Made by a program: the position numbers and the translations under genes. From NCBI GenBank assembly GCA_026874595.1, contig CM049318.1, positions 28,732,956 through 28,796,955 of the forward strand: DNA of 64,000 bases. The letters are read 5' to 3'. The notes beneath the pieces are model-generated. The model was not told the origin of the DNA and ran no database searches. It saw nothing but the letters and a program-made list of their open reading frames with translations. The stretch is from Sipunculus nudus (taxonomy: Eukaryota; Annelida; Sipuncula; Golfingiida; Sipunculidae). Below are positions 1 to 12,792 of the stretch, piece after piece (the stretch's first letter is position 1; every line of letters begins with the position of its first letter).

Positions 1-3000
1 CATCGACGCCCTGGACGCCAGTGACGCCATGCTGAAGGTGGCACGAGACCGGAAGTTGTACAACAACTACATCCTGTGTAAGATCGGCAGTGGACATGCT
101 GCACCTTTCCTCGAGGGTAGGTCCACAGACGCTTGAATCCCTATATGTACATTAAGTTATCGTCTTTAATGATCTTCAATCAATTTTATCAACAACCCCC
201 TACCAATCATTGTGCGATTAACTAGAAAATACTGAGGGTTGAATCAGGAAATAATGTTTGTCAGTACTTGTTTAATATAGGGAAGTCAAAAATCCAGCGT
301 GCTTGTTCGAAGTATATGTTTTCTTATTTAATAAAAGATAATCCCTTGAATCTTTATAAGGTACAAAACACCGCAAACTACACCAAATACATTCAACATG
401 TACGTCTGGTGGCAAGTCAGAAAGACAATTAAGAGTTTACCATATGACCGTTTCACTTAAGCAAATAAGCAATCGACCACCTTAGGTTGCAAGGGGTTTC
501 CATTTAGTAATATTACTGTTAGTGTGTATTACAAGCTTGTATAGACGAATTCATACAACTGTCAAAGAGGCGTTACAAGAGTTAGCTAGATATCAGTTTG
601 CTGATATGTACGCAGAGTAACCCAGAAAACACCTACATTCTTCAGAAAATGTGGCCGAATAACTGGCTTTACGCAGATGGAATGTATAATACATAGCAGG
701 AGTGTGTTAAAATGGATCGTGCCACTTGTTTGCCCAAAGCTGCACGTGTGCAAGATATCCCATATATATCCTCTGTCATTTCAATTTCAATTTCAGACAC
801 ATATGACCACATTACCATGTCTGGTGGGATCGCCCAAGGTCACGTTCAGTTGGATGCGTTTAAAGAAATGATTCGAATCGTCAAACCAGGTGAGTTCAAG
901 GCAAAGTAAAGCCGGCTGGAGTGGTTGATGATGATTTCAATAAAATAATCCGGGTTTATTATATTTTGTCTCAAAATTTCTGGTCATAGTAACTTAACGT
1001 AAAATGTCTGATCCACATAATATTTAACCAACAGTTACACGCGATGTCTTTCAAGGGCTGCCAACGGTAAGTTTCACCAGTGGACGGATGGCGGAAAGCG
1101 ATATCTTGATGCCTGTGAGCCGATGGTATGAACTTAACATATATCCCAGCTGACCGATGGTATACCATAATCTCTCCCTGAAGATATTTTCTTGATACAT
1201 TCAAAGAAAATCTCGTCTGTCATTTTTAGCTCAGCTGACTTTCAGTCATGCTGGGCTATAGTGATGGGTCTTTGTCCGTCGTCCTTCCGTCTGTCCGTCC
1301 GGCCGGCCGTCCGTCCGTTAGCAGGGCACAAATCGTAACCGTAGGGGCTAAGGCCATGAACCCTATGCAGTCTTAGAGGTTCTAAAAAGATCTCCTTGCA
1401 AACCTGAAATTAGGTCACTGTGACCTATATTCTCGAAGTTATGGGGGGTGTTTGCACCCCCCAGAAATAATTCTTTTAGCCAAAATTTTCATCCCAAACC
1501 TATCATCTTTCACATACAACTCACCTACCAATAGGGGAAGAACCATAATTATTTTGAGGTCACAAGGTCAAAGGTCAAGGTCACAGAACCAACTTCTTTA
1601 AAAAGCCTTTGGATGCATTTTAAGCCAAACCTTTTATCCCAATTCTTCGATCTTTCACATATAGCTCACCTACTAAGTGGGAGAAGAATCCAATAGATGT
1701 TGAGGTCACAAGGTCAAAGGTCAGGGTCACAGGAATCACTTCTTTGAAAAGGTTGTGGACACATTTCAAGCTAGACCTTTCATTCCAAACCTCTCAGCAC
1801 TGATATCGCTTCTCTGCCAACAGGGGAAAAGACCTGTTGATTTTAAGGTCAAAGGTCAAGTTCACAACACCCTCTTTTTGCGTGGAGTCATTTTCAGGCA
1901 AACTTTACAATCTATACTTTCCATCTGTCATATATGGCTTACCTGCTGATCCCATTGAAAAGCAGAGTGATAATAAAAAATATTGGACTTACACTTTTAA
2001 CATTTGCATATCTATAAATCTAATATGAGGGCCTGAAAATGCCTTTTGAATTGTTTTAGACATTCATTACTGTAACATCCTTTGGAGAATTTGCTACAAG
2101 TTTGGTCTCTTATTGGAGGATGTGTGATATCAAATGTCAGACTTGTCAGAAATCCATTATGTCTGCCAGTTAGCCACCTTAGAAATCCTATTGTCAGTGC
2201 AGTTTCAGTGATTTTTAGCTCAGCTGACTTTTAGTCATGCTGTGCTATAGCAATGGGTATTTGTCCGTCGTCCTTCCGTCTGTCCGTCCGGCCAGCCGTC
2301 CGGCCGTTAGCACGGCACAAATTGTACCTGTAAGGGCTAGATACATGAAACCTATGCATTCTTAGAGGTTCTAAAAAGATCTCCTTGCAGATCTGAAATT
2401 AGGTCACACTGACCTATATTCTCTGAGTTACGGGGTGTGTTTGCACCTCCCAGAATTAATTCTTATAGCCAAAATAATCATCCCAAACCTTACATGTCAA
2501 TAGAGGAACACACCTTTTGATATTTAGGTCTTAGGGTCAAAGGTCAATGTCACAGGACCAGCTTCTTGAAAAAAGTCAGACTTTTCATCCCAAACCTTCC
2601 ATCTTCCAAGTATGGTCAGATACCATATGGTATACCATGAGGCTTTAAATACAGGTCATGCTTGTCAGCTGAGCGTCATGACCCATGGGTCACTTGTTTT
2701 ATTTGATTACTGGAGAAAAAGAAGCTCGATGGATCTGATCTAAAATTAATTATGATATTGAAACGGAAATGCTTTTCTGAGAGGCTTTGTCCGCAAAATA
2801 TTCATACAACCATATCACATGTTATTTGACAGGCGGATATATCGTTGTGTCCACCAGAGAAGAAAACCGCCGGACGTTGCCGGATTACTTGAAGATGGAC
2901 GCCACGTTTAAGAAGCACGAAGACGACGGCCTCTGGCGGATTGTGGAGGAAGTGATCACGCCGAACTTTTACATGGATTATGATGGAGTGACATGGGTAT

Positions 3001-3059
3001 TCCAAGTAACTAAGAATAAGGGGACCGAGGAGGCAAATTGCAACGCACAAACAGAGTAA
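1..3059 (+). CDS. METTL27: METTL27-like methyltransferase, copy A (3' part: exons 3-5)
   Basis: Class I SAM-dependent methyltransferase of the METTL27/WBSCR27 type; substrate unknown. Exons: 1-116 (continues off the left edge), 797-889, and 2833-3059 with stop TAA at 3057-3059. Acceptors are CAG or ACAG; donors are GTAGGT and GTGAGT. Phases are consistent (one base carried over at both junctions). Visible blocks: the acidic post-I segment IDALDASDAML, motif II TYDHITMSGGIAQGHV, and motif III IVKPGGYIVVSTR. The motif I exon lies outside the window. Compared with copy C it differs at a few residues (ILCK for ILSK; RRTLPDYLK for RRKVPDYLQ) and keeps the C-terminal QTE that copy C lost. No disabling change is visible in these three exons, so the copy may be functional. 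Intron 4 is about 1.9 kb against 0.5 kb in copy C because of a repeat insertion. Confident in exons and family; paralogue-level naming is tentative. Confidence 0.82.
117..796 (+). other. Intron 3 of METTL27-like copy A
   Basis: Spliced-out sequence between exons 3 and 4. It aligns by eye with intron 3 of copy C (28863-29542), including the words GATAATCCCTTGAATCT near 340 and TACAACTGTCA near 555. No other gene is visible. Confidence 0.7.
1222..2705. mobile_element. GCTCAGCTGAC-TIR element (composite) in intron 4 of copy A
   Basis: It starts with GCTCAGCTGAC (1229-1239) followed by GTCCGTCCGTCC-like sequence and ends with the inverse GTCAGCTGAGC (about 2664-2674) before a TGACCCATGGGTCACTTG tail. 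The inside is a string of diverged units carrying AGGTCA words. A second left end begins near 2213, so one copy appears nested in another. The equivalent position of intron 4 in copy C (near 29990) has no such sequence, which supports insertion into copy A or precise loss from C. No coding capacity is seen; probably a non-autonomous DNA element. Confidence 0.6.
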
Positions 3060-5863
3060 AACATGGAAGAAAACTAGCTGTATTTCTTTGGTTTGGTTTG
3101 GGTAAAGGATGTAAATAAGAAGCCTGTGTATAATCACTGAATAATCGGTACACAGTGTACACAGTATATGCAAGGACTAAGATCCATGGAGAATGCATAG
3201 AACGGAACATCAGTATGGAGGTAGAGGAATAAAAACAAAAAAATGACATAAACATGGTTGTTTTGTTATTTGTACAATTTTGTTTTCTCCGTTATTAAGT
3301 TCATCGATGCATGTGCATGTGAACCATGTTCTACTGCCTTGGATGAATGTTTTGATTTACTAAAATAACTAGAAATCAGTCTTCTAAGGAATGCAAGTCT
3401 CCGGCATGTTGGAGTCACTTTTGTGTGATTCTGCCAAAACCTTGTTTGCTTTCACTTTTTCTGCCCTTACTCTCAGGTCCTTCAGTGTATACGTGACTCT
3501 ATATTTGTGAATATTCCTTGATGGCGTTCCTGAGTCCGGAGAATGTGCCGGATCACTCCAACGTCTAATCGATTCTTCATTTGCTCCTTTCCGAAATGTC
3601 CTGAAACTTTCATGAGATTCCGTTCAGATACGTTACACAAACAAAATCACACATAAACACACGAATGGGGTTGAACGATTATGACGATTAAAATATTAAT
3701 GGTTGCGTTATTGACCATGTACCTATAGGTGATTATGTTGCTTAAATGGTATTATTATAATTTTATGAAAGCAGGAACATTCACGGTAAGGAAAGTATTT
3801 ATGATATAATAAAAGAATAATTGATTTGTTTAATTTTAAGATGGGTCACCGTGACATATGATAGGCACAATTAACATTTGACAACATGTTGCAAAGATGT
3901 TAACAAGTTAACATACCTGGCGAAGGCAATGACATTTAATTAATATAATGTATGTTTTCTCAATGTACAATAAAGGATCTGGCGCTTTAGAGTGTATAGT
4001 ATATTTAACTTAATGGTTGAGTTTTTCACCATACAACTGTAACTGACTGAGTTGTTAAAATGGAAGCATTATAATGTTTTTTTAAGAAAAAGTATCCTAA
4101 AAACATGCTTTTCATCATATAATCAAAGAATATCCAATTCGGTTTAATTCAAATAGCGTCACTGTTATGTCTGATTGGAACAGTAAACAAGTGTTGAACA
4201 TGAAAATATAACCTGTTGTACCAATCTGTATACAAGATATGTAATTTTATTGCACTTGGAAATTAATATTTTTATGAACTGATCAAAACAGCAAACACCT
4301 GCGTCGCGTAGAGTAAGAAACAGAACAGAGTAAATAAGGGTACACAATATTTTAATATCTTTTTATATACTGTATAGTTAGGTTTAAATTTGTAAGGTTA
4401 AAATTTCACGATTTTCACCTTCCATTGTTTGGCAACGTTACCATTTTCCGGATTTCACCATACAATTATCTAGACAGAGTATTCAAATTAAAATATTAAT
4501 TGAATTATATTAAATAATATGTGCGCAAAATCGTAACCAATGGGCGGGGAAAAACAACTATTTGAATTTACTGTACAGTTTTGGTAGATAATTTGTAACA
4601 TTTGACATCATTTATGAAAGCAATCTTTCCCCTTTCGACTTGCCATCGATTTTCAGTCAAGAATCAAGAGGGTTCTATTTTCACGACAATTTCCCAGTTC
4701 ATGAATTTCGCGAATTTGAAACCTCACGAATAAAAAGGCAACCACAGTATCTAGAGTCCGTAGAACCTAAAAATGATGGGAAAGGTTAGGTAAACTTAAG
4801 GGTCACATAAAGCGTGTCAGGCGTAATTGTTATTTGCAAGACACTTTTTTGGCAAATCAACAGGTCCCGGCAGTCTTTTATTTTAGTAATATAAAGTCTC
4901 TGCTTAAGTCTCACCTCAAACATATATACAATCCTAAATATCTGCATTCAAAGGAAGGCATTCACTTATTCGGCCAATATTCAAAGGTTAATTCGTGCAT
5001 GATTGACTTTATATATATATGAATATTCCTTGGTGATATTCCTGAAACATGGTCTTGTGCCGGATCCACAACAAAATTTAATTTTCTTCCTTGGCCTATT
5101 CCCGAGCTGAAAAGTCACATGATCCCGTTACAACAAACACACACACATACAAACACAAACAAAAACACAGGAACTGGAATAAGCGCATATTGTCCTTGCG
5201 GGGACAATAATATCACGTTTATATTGCTGATGCGCCCTGTTCATATGTGTTTGTGAACAGGCTTATTCGAGAGGTCGTATTTTTGAAGGATGCTCGGTAA
5301 AAATTATTTGTTTCTGAAGGGACCTGGCCTTTTAATTTATTCATCAGGTGCGTTTGAATATGTGTGCGGGTGTGGGGGAGGGCTCATTTTCATTTTGCTG
5401 GTAGTACATACAAATCCCTTTCTTCCTTTATGCATGCCATCATTTCTACCCTGTCCTTTTCTCGACCACATAGTGGATGTCCTTATAAAGTAAACAACTA
5501 TATTTTTAGATGTATTACGATATCTGACGTCCATCAACTAGATTATTCCTTGAACATTTTGTAAAAATAGGCCAGAAAACGCTCATGTGTGGTGCTCTCC
5601 TTTTATTAGATGATAATCTACTAACAGAGTAAAGAGGGTTTTTTTTTACGAAAAGCCATATAAACCCTCCAATATCTGGTGCCATCAGACGGCTTATGAA
5701 CAGTTTATTAATGATTCTTTGTTCGTTGAATCTGACTGGAATTTGAGATTTCGGCCCGAACACTGGCAGACTTTTCCATTATTCATGAAATAGACGCTAG
5801 AGCGGCTTGTTGATAAATGTTTATAAAAATAGTGCACTCCTTTTAAAATACCATCATTTACTG
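3060..5863 (+). other. 3' flank of METTL27-like copy A
   Basis: No gene recognised. The stretch aligns in order with the 3' flank of copy C (30354-32981): for example GTGCCGGATCACTCCAACGT near 3549 and 30833, and GTGCGTTTGAA...ATGTGTGCGGGTGTGGG near 5349 and 32400. The short open frames here are not conserved between the two flanks and look fortuitous. Confidence 0.65.
3228..3233 (+). terminator. Candidate polyadenylation signal, copy A
   Basis: AATAAA about 170 bases after the stop. Copy C has AATAAA at the corresponding place (30550-30555), so the site is conserved between paralogues. Confidence 0.45.
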
Positions 5864-5983
5864 ATTCTTGAGGAATTAATCAAGCCGAACTATAACATTA
5901 ATTATGAAGGAGTGACATGGGTATTCCAAATAACCAAGAATAAGGGGACCAATGCAGCAAATGGCAACGCACAAACAGAGTAA
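5864..5983 (+). pseudogene. METTL27-like exon-5 remnant
   Basis: Forty codons aligning with the second half of METTL27-like exon 5, ending with the same NGNAQTE and stop TAA at 5981-5983. Residues such as YEGVTWVFQITKNKG are kept with several substitutions. The first half of the exon, its acceptor and all other exons are missing nearby. The following few hundred bases resemble the flank after exon 5 of copy D (for example GTACGTGATTAAGTTGTTTA near 6413). Best read as the 3' end of an older, mostly deleted gene copy. A similar remnant lies at 32982-33068. Confidence 0.75.
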
Positions 5984-8090
5984 AACTAGCAAAAAAATAA
6001 TTATTATCTTAAGATAGGAAATAACTTCTCAGTTGTATTGTTATGTACAGGATAATTGTCTAGCTGTGCACAGGTAAAGGAACCCATTGCAAAGTTTTCT
6101 TTTCTGGGCGTAATGTCTATAAACGTCAGAACAGTGTACATAGTATTACGTGGACCAGGATGAACAATAGGAATACAGATATGACAAACAGGCCGCTCTC
6201 CGAAGAAAATAAGTGATGCTTTCACGTTGTTTATTTTATTATAAAGTTCATTCGAGTGCAGTGCATGGAGCACCATGTCATACAGAGGATAAATGTTTGT
6301 TTTTACTATAATTATATATAATAATATGATTAATCGTATGATACAAGCTTTCTTAATATACAGAGTGGATAGTAAAAACTTTACCTGAGGGTTGAGTTCT
6401 TGACTAAGCACCTGTACGTGATTAAGTTGTTTACTGTTAGCATAACAATGTTATTCAAGCAAGCAATTTATATATTATTTATAGAAATAAGAGATCCGGT
6501 TTGATGTTAAGATGTTTCCCTGTGATTTCTAATGGAACAAGTGTTTACAAGTGACAGAAAACTAGGTCAAGGTCACATAATCTGGGTCAAAGTATTTGAC
6601 TATGGTAAGGTACATCCTTGGTTAAAATGAATGAAATCGGATAAAAAAGGTGACAAAATAATAATAAGAAGAAGAATAATGCCAAGAACAAAAGGTTTCA
6701 ACTATGGATAGGTGTAGATAGTTACAGTATAAATCTGTAAATCAAAACCACGCCTGCCATCCGTAAATCATCAGTTGTTTTATACAAGCATATAACAAGT
6801 TCTTCGTAGCTAGGTTTGTTTGTAGCGGCATCTCTCTAACGAACAATAAGGTGAAGGCATTTTTTTTCTCTTTCGATTGTTCGCCTCACTGCCTCTCTGG
6901 CTTCATAGTATTTCAAAGTATTTTCTTGTTCTAATTCTCTAATTTTATTATTTCTGTTTTCAACTCCATGTTTTTTTACTCAAGAGTCACACCTTTGATT
7001 CCAACAACTGCACAGTGTATTTCGTACTTTTTTGTGATATTTCTGACTTTTTCAGTCTCCAGGTCATGTAGCCTGCTCAGTAAACTTTATTATATGTAGA
7101 CGTCTACAGATCATGAAGCATTTTTTTCGGGGGGGGGGGACTTAGAGAAGATGAAGAAGAGCTTGAGAGAACAGATCTTTGTCTTTTACATTTTCTACTC
7201 ATAACCTGGTATCATGACCTTGTAAACCAACGGAACACAGTGAACCATGACCCTGTCATATTGAATGTCTTTACATTTAAAAACTGTCTGGCTTAGCTGC
7301 TCATTGTAACTACACTAGAAACTAATCTGAACTCTCTGACCGGACGTTCAGAGACCTCGTACACATGGTCCACTGACCACTCTGAAAGAACACTACTGGA
7401 TTAATCAAGGAACAGGTCCTTTTAATTTCCGTATGACGGTGAGTAACCCGTATTGGAAAACACTTTTTAATTAGCAAAATAATATAAAATACTTCCCTTA
7501 ATGATGTAATATCTGAAGAAACATATTCACTGGGTGATTGGCTCACTGTATGCAAATTTTCAGTCACAAAGCAGCAGTATTTCTGTATAAATATTCCACT
7601 TAATCAGGAGAGCATAAAATGTGTGTCCACTCCCTTCAGTACACAAGACTACTTACGGTAATGGCATTTGATTGATACACAGCATGCGCTTGTATACTGT
7701 CCATATTCTAGTCCTTATTATTTTATTTTAGAATATGGTGAACCAGGGACTGGGCAAAGGTGGTCTTAATTCACAGGTAGCCTTTTTAGACAGGCCAGTT
7801 ATACCAATGTGAATGCTTTTTGTCCACTCGAATGTTGTCAAAAAAGACCCGCTGTACCGTTATAAACTAAATCAGTCATCCCGAACACAATATCATTATT
7901 TCAAGAAAGGATGTCTGATAGTCACGTGGCAAATATGTATTTCCTATTTGAAATCTATGATCAATTCTGAAGTCTGGGCCTGTTTTAGATATTTTAACAA
8001 TATATTCTGATAAACTTTTTTTACCCTAGTTTTTAATATTGACAGTCAAAGCAAAGAAATTAGGGGCTTTGGTATCAATCCATTTCCGAT
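5984..8090. other. Intergenic, no gene recognised
   Basis: The first 450 bases resemble the 3' flank of other METTL27-like copies. Beyond that I see only short unsupported open frames, a G-run near 7130-7139 and AT-rich sequence. Confidence 0.5.
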
Positions 8091-8419
8091 ATGAAACCAC
8101 GCCTGCAATACATGTATCGCTCCTCCATTTGGACATTATATCTTGGATTGGTCAGAAAATAAAAAAAATATTTGATCAAAAGTATGAATTGTTTATGAGA
8201 TTATGGCATTAAAATCAAACAAATGGGAACTTATTTTATGAGAACTCAAACTTTAATGCCATCTGGCATTATTGCTGAAGCAAACCAGAGCAAGCCTACC
8301 GTTCACTGCTCTTTTTCATATAGTCAGCTGGTTCATCTACAAGTTAAAAGATATTCGCTGACTCTGATATAGTATACTCTGAAACCTGTGTTTGATTATA
8401 TTGATAGACTGAGAGCTGA

Positions 8420-8527
8420 ATGTCTGTTGAAGAATCCTTCGCGGTGGTCGCCTCAATATAACATCATGGACAGACGTTTGAAGGGGCGATGCTGCAGTAC
8501 AAGACATGGGCGTCAAGTTATGATGAG
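8420..8527 (+). pseudogene. METTL27-like copy B, first coding exon only, with nonsense codon
   Basis: Aligns over its whole 108 bp with exon 1 of copy C (22682-22789), from ATG to the GGTAAACATTAACC donor. Residues 2-13 read SVEESFAVVASI; codon 14 is TAA where copy C has CAA, and the frame is open again afterwards. Upstream sequence from about 8090 and downstream sequence to about 8730 also match copy C. Exons 2-5 of this copy are not found before copy C begins 14 kb downstream; an L1-like LINE remnant and other repeats occupy the space. A dead first exon, unless translation begins further in. Confidence 0.85.
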
Positions 8528-8554
8528 GTAAACATTAACCTGCAGAAAGGCCTG

Positions 8555-8720
8555 TCTTTAACGTCCTAGTCAGGTATGTCTGAGTCCAGAATGTTCTGTC
8601 CAAAAAGTCCTAGTCTGGAACGTATTGTCTGAAACGTCCTAGTCCGGAATGTCCTGGTCCGGAATTTTCTGGTCCGGAATGTCCTTATCCAAAAGTTCTC
8701 TGTCCGAAACGTCCGTCAAC
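8555..8720. repeat. Minisatellite, about 15-16 bp unit (GTCCGGAATGTCCTA-like)
   Basis: About ten diverged copies of a unit near GTCCGGAATGTCCTA, just downstream of the copy B exon 1. The same minisatellite sits at the same place in intron 1 of copy C (22815-22945), with different unit number and order. Confidence 0.75.
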
Positions 8721-9174
8721 CGGTTTAACCCGATCCCCCTTAAGGCCGGCATACACGTTGCGACCCGACTAAACAAGTAGAATATAAGCATATGATAACC
8801 TAAGAGGAAAGGGGCCTTCCTACTTGGTTATAGTAAAGTTCTAAATATATGATTAGAAACTAATACTCTGACAAGACTGTCATGAAGAAAAACAGTAAAA
8901 GTGTTGAGATACTGTGATGCATATGAAAAATTTACGGATGGACAGGCAAGTGGACAGAATGGACTAATACCTTTATTTCACTTTCAAGGGAATAATGCAT
9001 TTAAGTTTATATATAAGCCTATTTTTTTAAGCATATCAACTTTAACCATTAACAGTTTTTATCTGATTCATTTTTTTTATTACAAGTTTTATAAATTTGT
9101 AATAAAAAAACTGCAAATATAAGTTAAAATATTAGAATTCTAATTTGCAACCATTATTTATATATGGTTAATAT

Positions 9175-10279
9175 ACAGACACAGAATAAAGCCTTAAAAA
9201 TTAGTTGGATTAAAAAACTGCTTATAAAGAATAATAAGAATGTATGGAGGAATTATATACTAAGTATGTTTCCTCTGAAAGCAGACATGTTTAAATGTAA
9301 CTTAGACTTTAAGGATGCAGAAAACTGTGTGTCCATTTAAAACCCTTTCTGGAAGGAGGTTTTTCATGAATGGTGCAAATTTCATTATCACATACCAACA
9401 AGTAAAACAGAAATCCTCAATCAGCTATTGTGGTATAACTCTCATTTAAAAATGAATAATAAAATAAGGTTCATACAGAAGCTATATTCTTCAGGGATCA
9501 GGTGTATAAAAGACATACTTTTACGTATTGATGGAGGCAAAACCAGGTTTTTAAATTATAATTTATTTTGTTCAAAAACTAATATACAGATAAAGTACTT
9601 ATTGTATCGAGAGTTAATCAATTGTATACCTACTGAATGGAAGAAACCCATACAAATAAACAGGAAGAAAATGATGATCATGTAATATACAAAATAGATT
9701 CTTTAACTGGGATGAAAACAGTAACAAAATATGTGTGTGTATGGAAAGCTCATAGAAAAGGTTTATACAACTGCATCAAAATCATTAAAAAAGTGGGCAT
9801 ACGAGCTCAATATTGATAACACAGACACAGTTCAGGAAGTATACATGAAGCTTAGGAAGACTACAAACTCAGTAAAGTTAAGAATGTTTCAATATCAGAT
9901 ATTGAACAGAACATTGTATTTAAATGACAGGCTATCAAAAATGGGAATAGTTGCTGGTTCTAAGTGCACTTTCTGTAGAACAGAAAATGAAAGTTACATT
10001 CACCTTTTTTGGTCGTGTATTTTTTCAAAGGCTTTATGGGATGAAATACGTAACTGGTTGACCAAATGTGATAATATATCACCAACTTTTACCTTTAATG
10101 CAGAAAGCGTAATATTGGGTAACTATAATGGTTTGATCGGCAGCGTTATTTTGTGTGTTAAAAGATTTATATTTATAAGTCGGTGCAGACAAAAGAAGCC
10201 GAAACCAACCGATGCACTCATCTTCATAAAACAAATTATGGAAATTGAAAAAAAGTATAGCATGACAAAATGGTAAAAA
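9175..10279 (+). pseudogene. L1/Tx1-like LINE ORF2 C-terminal remnant
   Basis: Reads as the end of a non-LTR retrotransposon polyprotein: KALKISWIKKLL, then NPFWKEVFHEWC, then FQYQILNRTLYLNDRLSKMG followed by a zinc-knuckle-like KCTFCRTENESYIHLFWSC, ending at TAA 10274-10276. There is an in-frame TAA at 9338-9340 and a frame change between about 9680 and 9730. No reverse transcriptase domain is left, so the copy is 5' truncated. Downstream tail boundaries are unclear. The family assignment comes from the C-terminal pattern typical of L1/Tx1 elements in aquatic animals; the clade is tentative. Confidence 0.65.
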
Positions 10280-10337
10280 TGATATACATAATGAAAAGTG
10301 GCAGAAATTCTGTTCACTTGGTTCAACCATCGGTGGG

Positions 10338-10400
10338 GGTTGTCATTAGTCCTCCTGTGTTGCACCCCCCTTTTTTTCCTATATCCTGGATCCGCCCCTG
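10338..10400. mobile_element. Fragment of a GGATCCGCCCCTG-ended MITE
   Basis: Contains CATTAGTCCTCCTGTGTTG, a C-run, then CCTGGATCCGCCCCTG. It matches the right end of the fuller elements at 35943-36126 and 61123-61336. The left half is missing. Confidence 0.6.
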
Positions 10401-11151
10401 TGAAGGATATCATGGGGCCTGAAGTTAAACATCAATATATACTTTTTCAGTTCAACATACCTCCTTGCCGGTCAAGCTCTGTTTACCACCTCGTCTGTAA
10501 CACGCGTACCAGTTGTATCTAAGCAACTTCTTCAAAATCGCGCTCACAAGCGATACAATTAAAACGATCCCAAGCTATGACCGCAGCTATAATGATAGAT
10601 GGCTCTTCCATCACCCTTTGGAGAGATAATGCCAAATAGCTCATTATTTAGGTGGAAATATATAAAACCAGCATTTTTAAGTAGTTTCTGATAGATGGAG
10701 TTGCGATGGTCCCTCGAAGTAATAATCTAAATTGCTAGTATAAAGCGGGGGATAATATTCCCTCTGTGGATACGCTAAGTATCGTCCCCGACAGTTCAAG
10801 TATTCCGAGGAGTAGCCACAGAGGCGTTAAGTGACAAATGTCGAATGGTAGTACCGTCATTATTATATATACCTTTTTAAGGTAGCATCCCTAGGTCGAA
10901 GCCGTTCCTTTTTACAATTTAATATTTTAAGATCAGATACCTAGGGATTTATTTACTGCACGCTTAATTCTTAAAAAAAAGATTATCATGATTTCACACG
11001 TCACTCATTACAGATGCTAATTAGCGAATATTATATTCAGTGGAGTACTGGGGGCTTAAATCAGTTACCAAACGGCACCTAAGCAAGCTTTCCTCGACTT
11101 AAATAACAGATGGTACATTATTTCGCACCGTTAACCTCACGTTAATCATGA

Positions 11152-11205
<54 letters not shown>

Positions 11206-12792
11206 ACAAATGGAAGGGAAGGCCAGTTACCCATATACTGGACAATGCTTCCAAATAACATTCATTTCCCCATTTTTCCATCAGTATCCTGCATTCCAGC
11301 TATTGTTGTGGGAAATATACATATAAGCATATGCAAATTAGTTGAAACATTACGTAAATATGTAAATATGCTTTGAAATTGATAAACATTGAAACAGTAA
11401 AAATTTACTTCCATTATTATCATCATAAAAAAAGACAATCACCATTAACATTGAACTCAATATTATTTATTTTGCATGATTAATCTGTATTATTCATTTA
11501 AAATGATAATATATAAACTTACGTTATGTTTAATTTAATTTTAATATTTTTTACTCGAAATATTTCACTCTGTCAACATAAAAATCAATATATTTATATT
11601 GATTGAACTAATTTTCCTCATATATAAACAAGTTTAGGCAAATTATGTAATTTAATGTATATAGTACAAACATTTTGTTGGCACAAATCGGTTATACAGG
11701 AAAACTTGCATATAAACGACGAATCAGGATTTTTTTTTTTCTTTTTAGAATATCATTGTCTATGATCTCTGTTTTCGAGTAGTATATAGTAGTTTGCAAC
11801 AGATAGTTATCCTAAATAGCACCAGAAAATATGAAACATCAATTTTAGTACATTATGGTCCGAAGTTTAAAAGAGTACTTCTGCAAAAAAAATGAAAATT
11901 ATACAGAATAAGACATAACCGCATATATTAAGATGTCAATTTTAAAGGGGTATTGCAAAGTATGCCAGTACTTTCAACGGTTATCACGCTAGGCAACATT
12001 GCATACTTATCTGTCTGACTTTGTCCATGTTTCAGTGATTTTTTTGGATACACAGCAGTCGTTCTCATTATTTTGTTTAAAAAAAATACATTAATTCAAT
12101 CATCCCATACAGATTACATTCATAATGTTTTAATTATACATTTATTATTGCGAAAATTTGAGATATTTTATGCGTTAATTCCATCACTGGTTCGTCTGAT
12201 ATAGGATAGCCTATAATATGAGATAGTATGTTTGAACATTGAGTTGATATAAATTATTTTAAAATTTCCTTGCCGGTGTAAGCATGGTAAGGTTCAATCA
12301 CCGTGAATGGTTTTAGGTCAGTTAATGTGCATGGTGTCTGACACTGTCTGTTTTTGTGAATGGACCGTGGTTTTGACTGATGACCTTTCAGTACAGGGAG
12401 TCCTGTGACATTTTCCCCCCAAGAATCCGATGCAAAAAGGTTAACTGTGTGTAATGGACCGGACTTAGTCTGAGTAAAACAAGGTAGCACCATACGACTG
12501 CGCATGCGTAACGCCGTAAACCCCCTATTGGAGAATAGTTGCCGGTACCGGTAGGTGGTGTTTTAATGTTGATGCCCGCTTATGTGACGTTTTTTATCCA
12601 GTAAAACACCTGGGGTCTCTTTCATAAACACTTACAAGACTGCAGATATTGGCTGGCTTTTTTTTTTTAAACTGTTGATTTGTAATACTGTCGGTCACGT
12701 TCATATAATTATTTTTCTCTTATCATATATCCGGAATCTGGGCCTGTTTTGGATTTTTAAAAATAAATCCCATCATAAGGCTTCCTCGGCCT
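10401..12792. other. Non-coding stretch
   Basis: AT-rich, with a long (TA)n tract at 11155-11203. No gene, RNA gene or recognisable element beyond that. The CpG-containing patch near 12480-12580 is too short to call. Confidence 0.45.
11155..11203. repeat. (TA)n microsatellite
   Basis: Uninterrupted TA dinucleotides over about 48 bases. Confidence 0.95.

Noticed and set aside
6004-6411. 135-codon minus-strand frame
   Set aside because: Not conserved in the alignable flanks of other METTL27-like copies, and no domain.
9731-10276. 181-codon frame as a host gene
   Set aside because: It is the C-terminal zinc-knuckle region of an L1/Tx1-like LINE, continuous with upstream remnants containing a stop and a frameshift.
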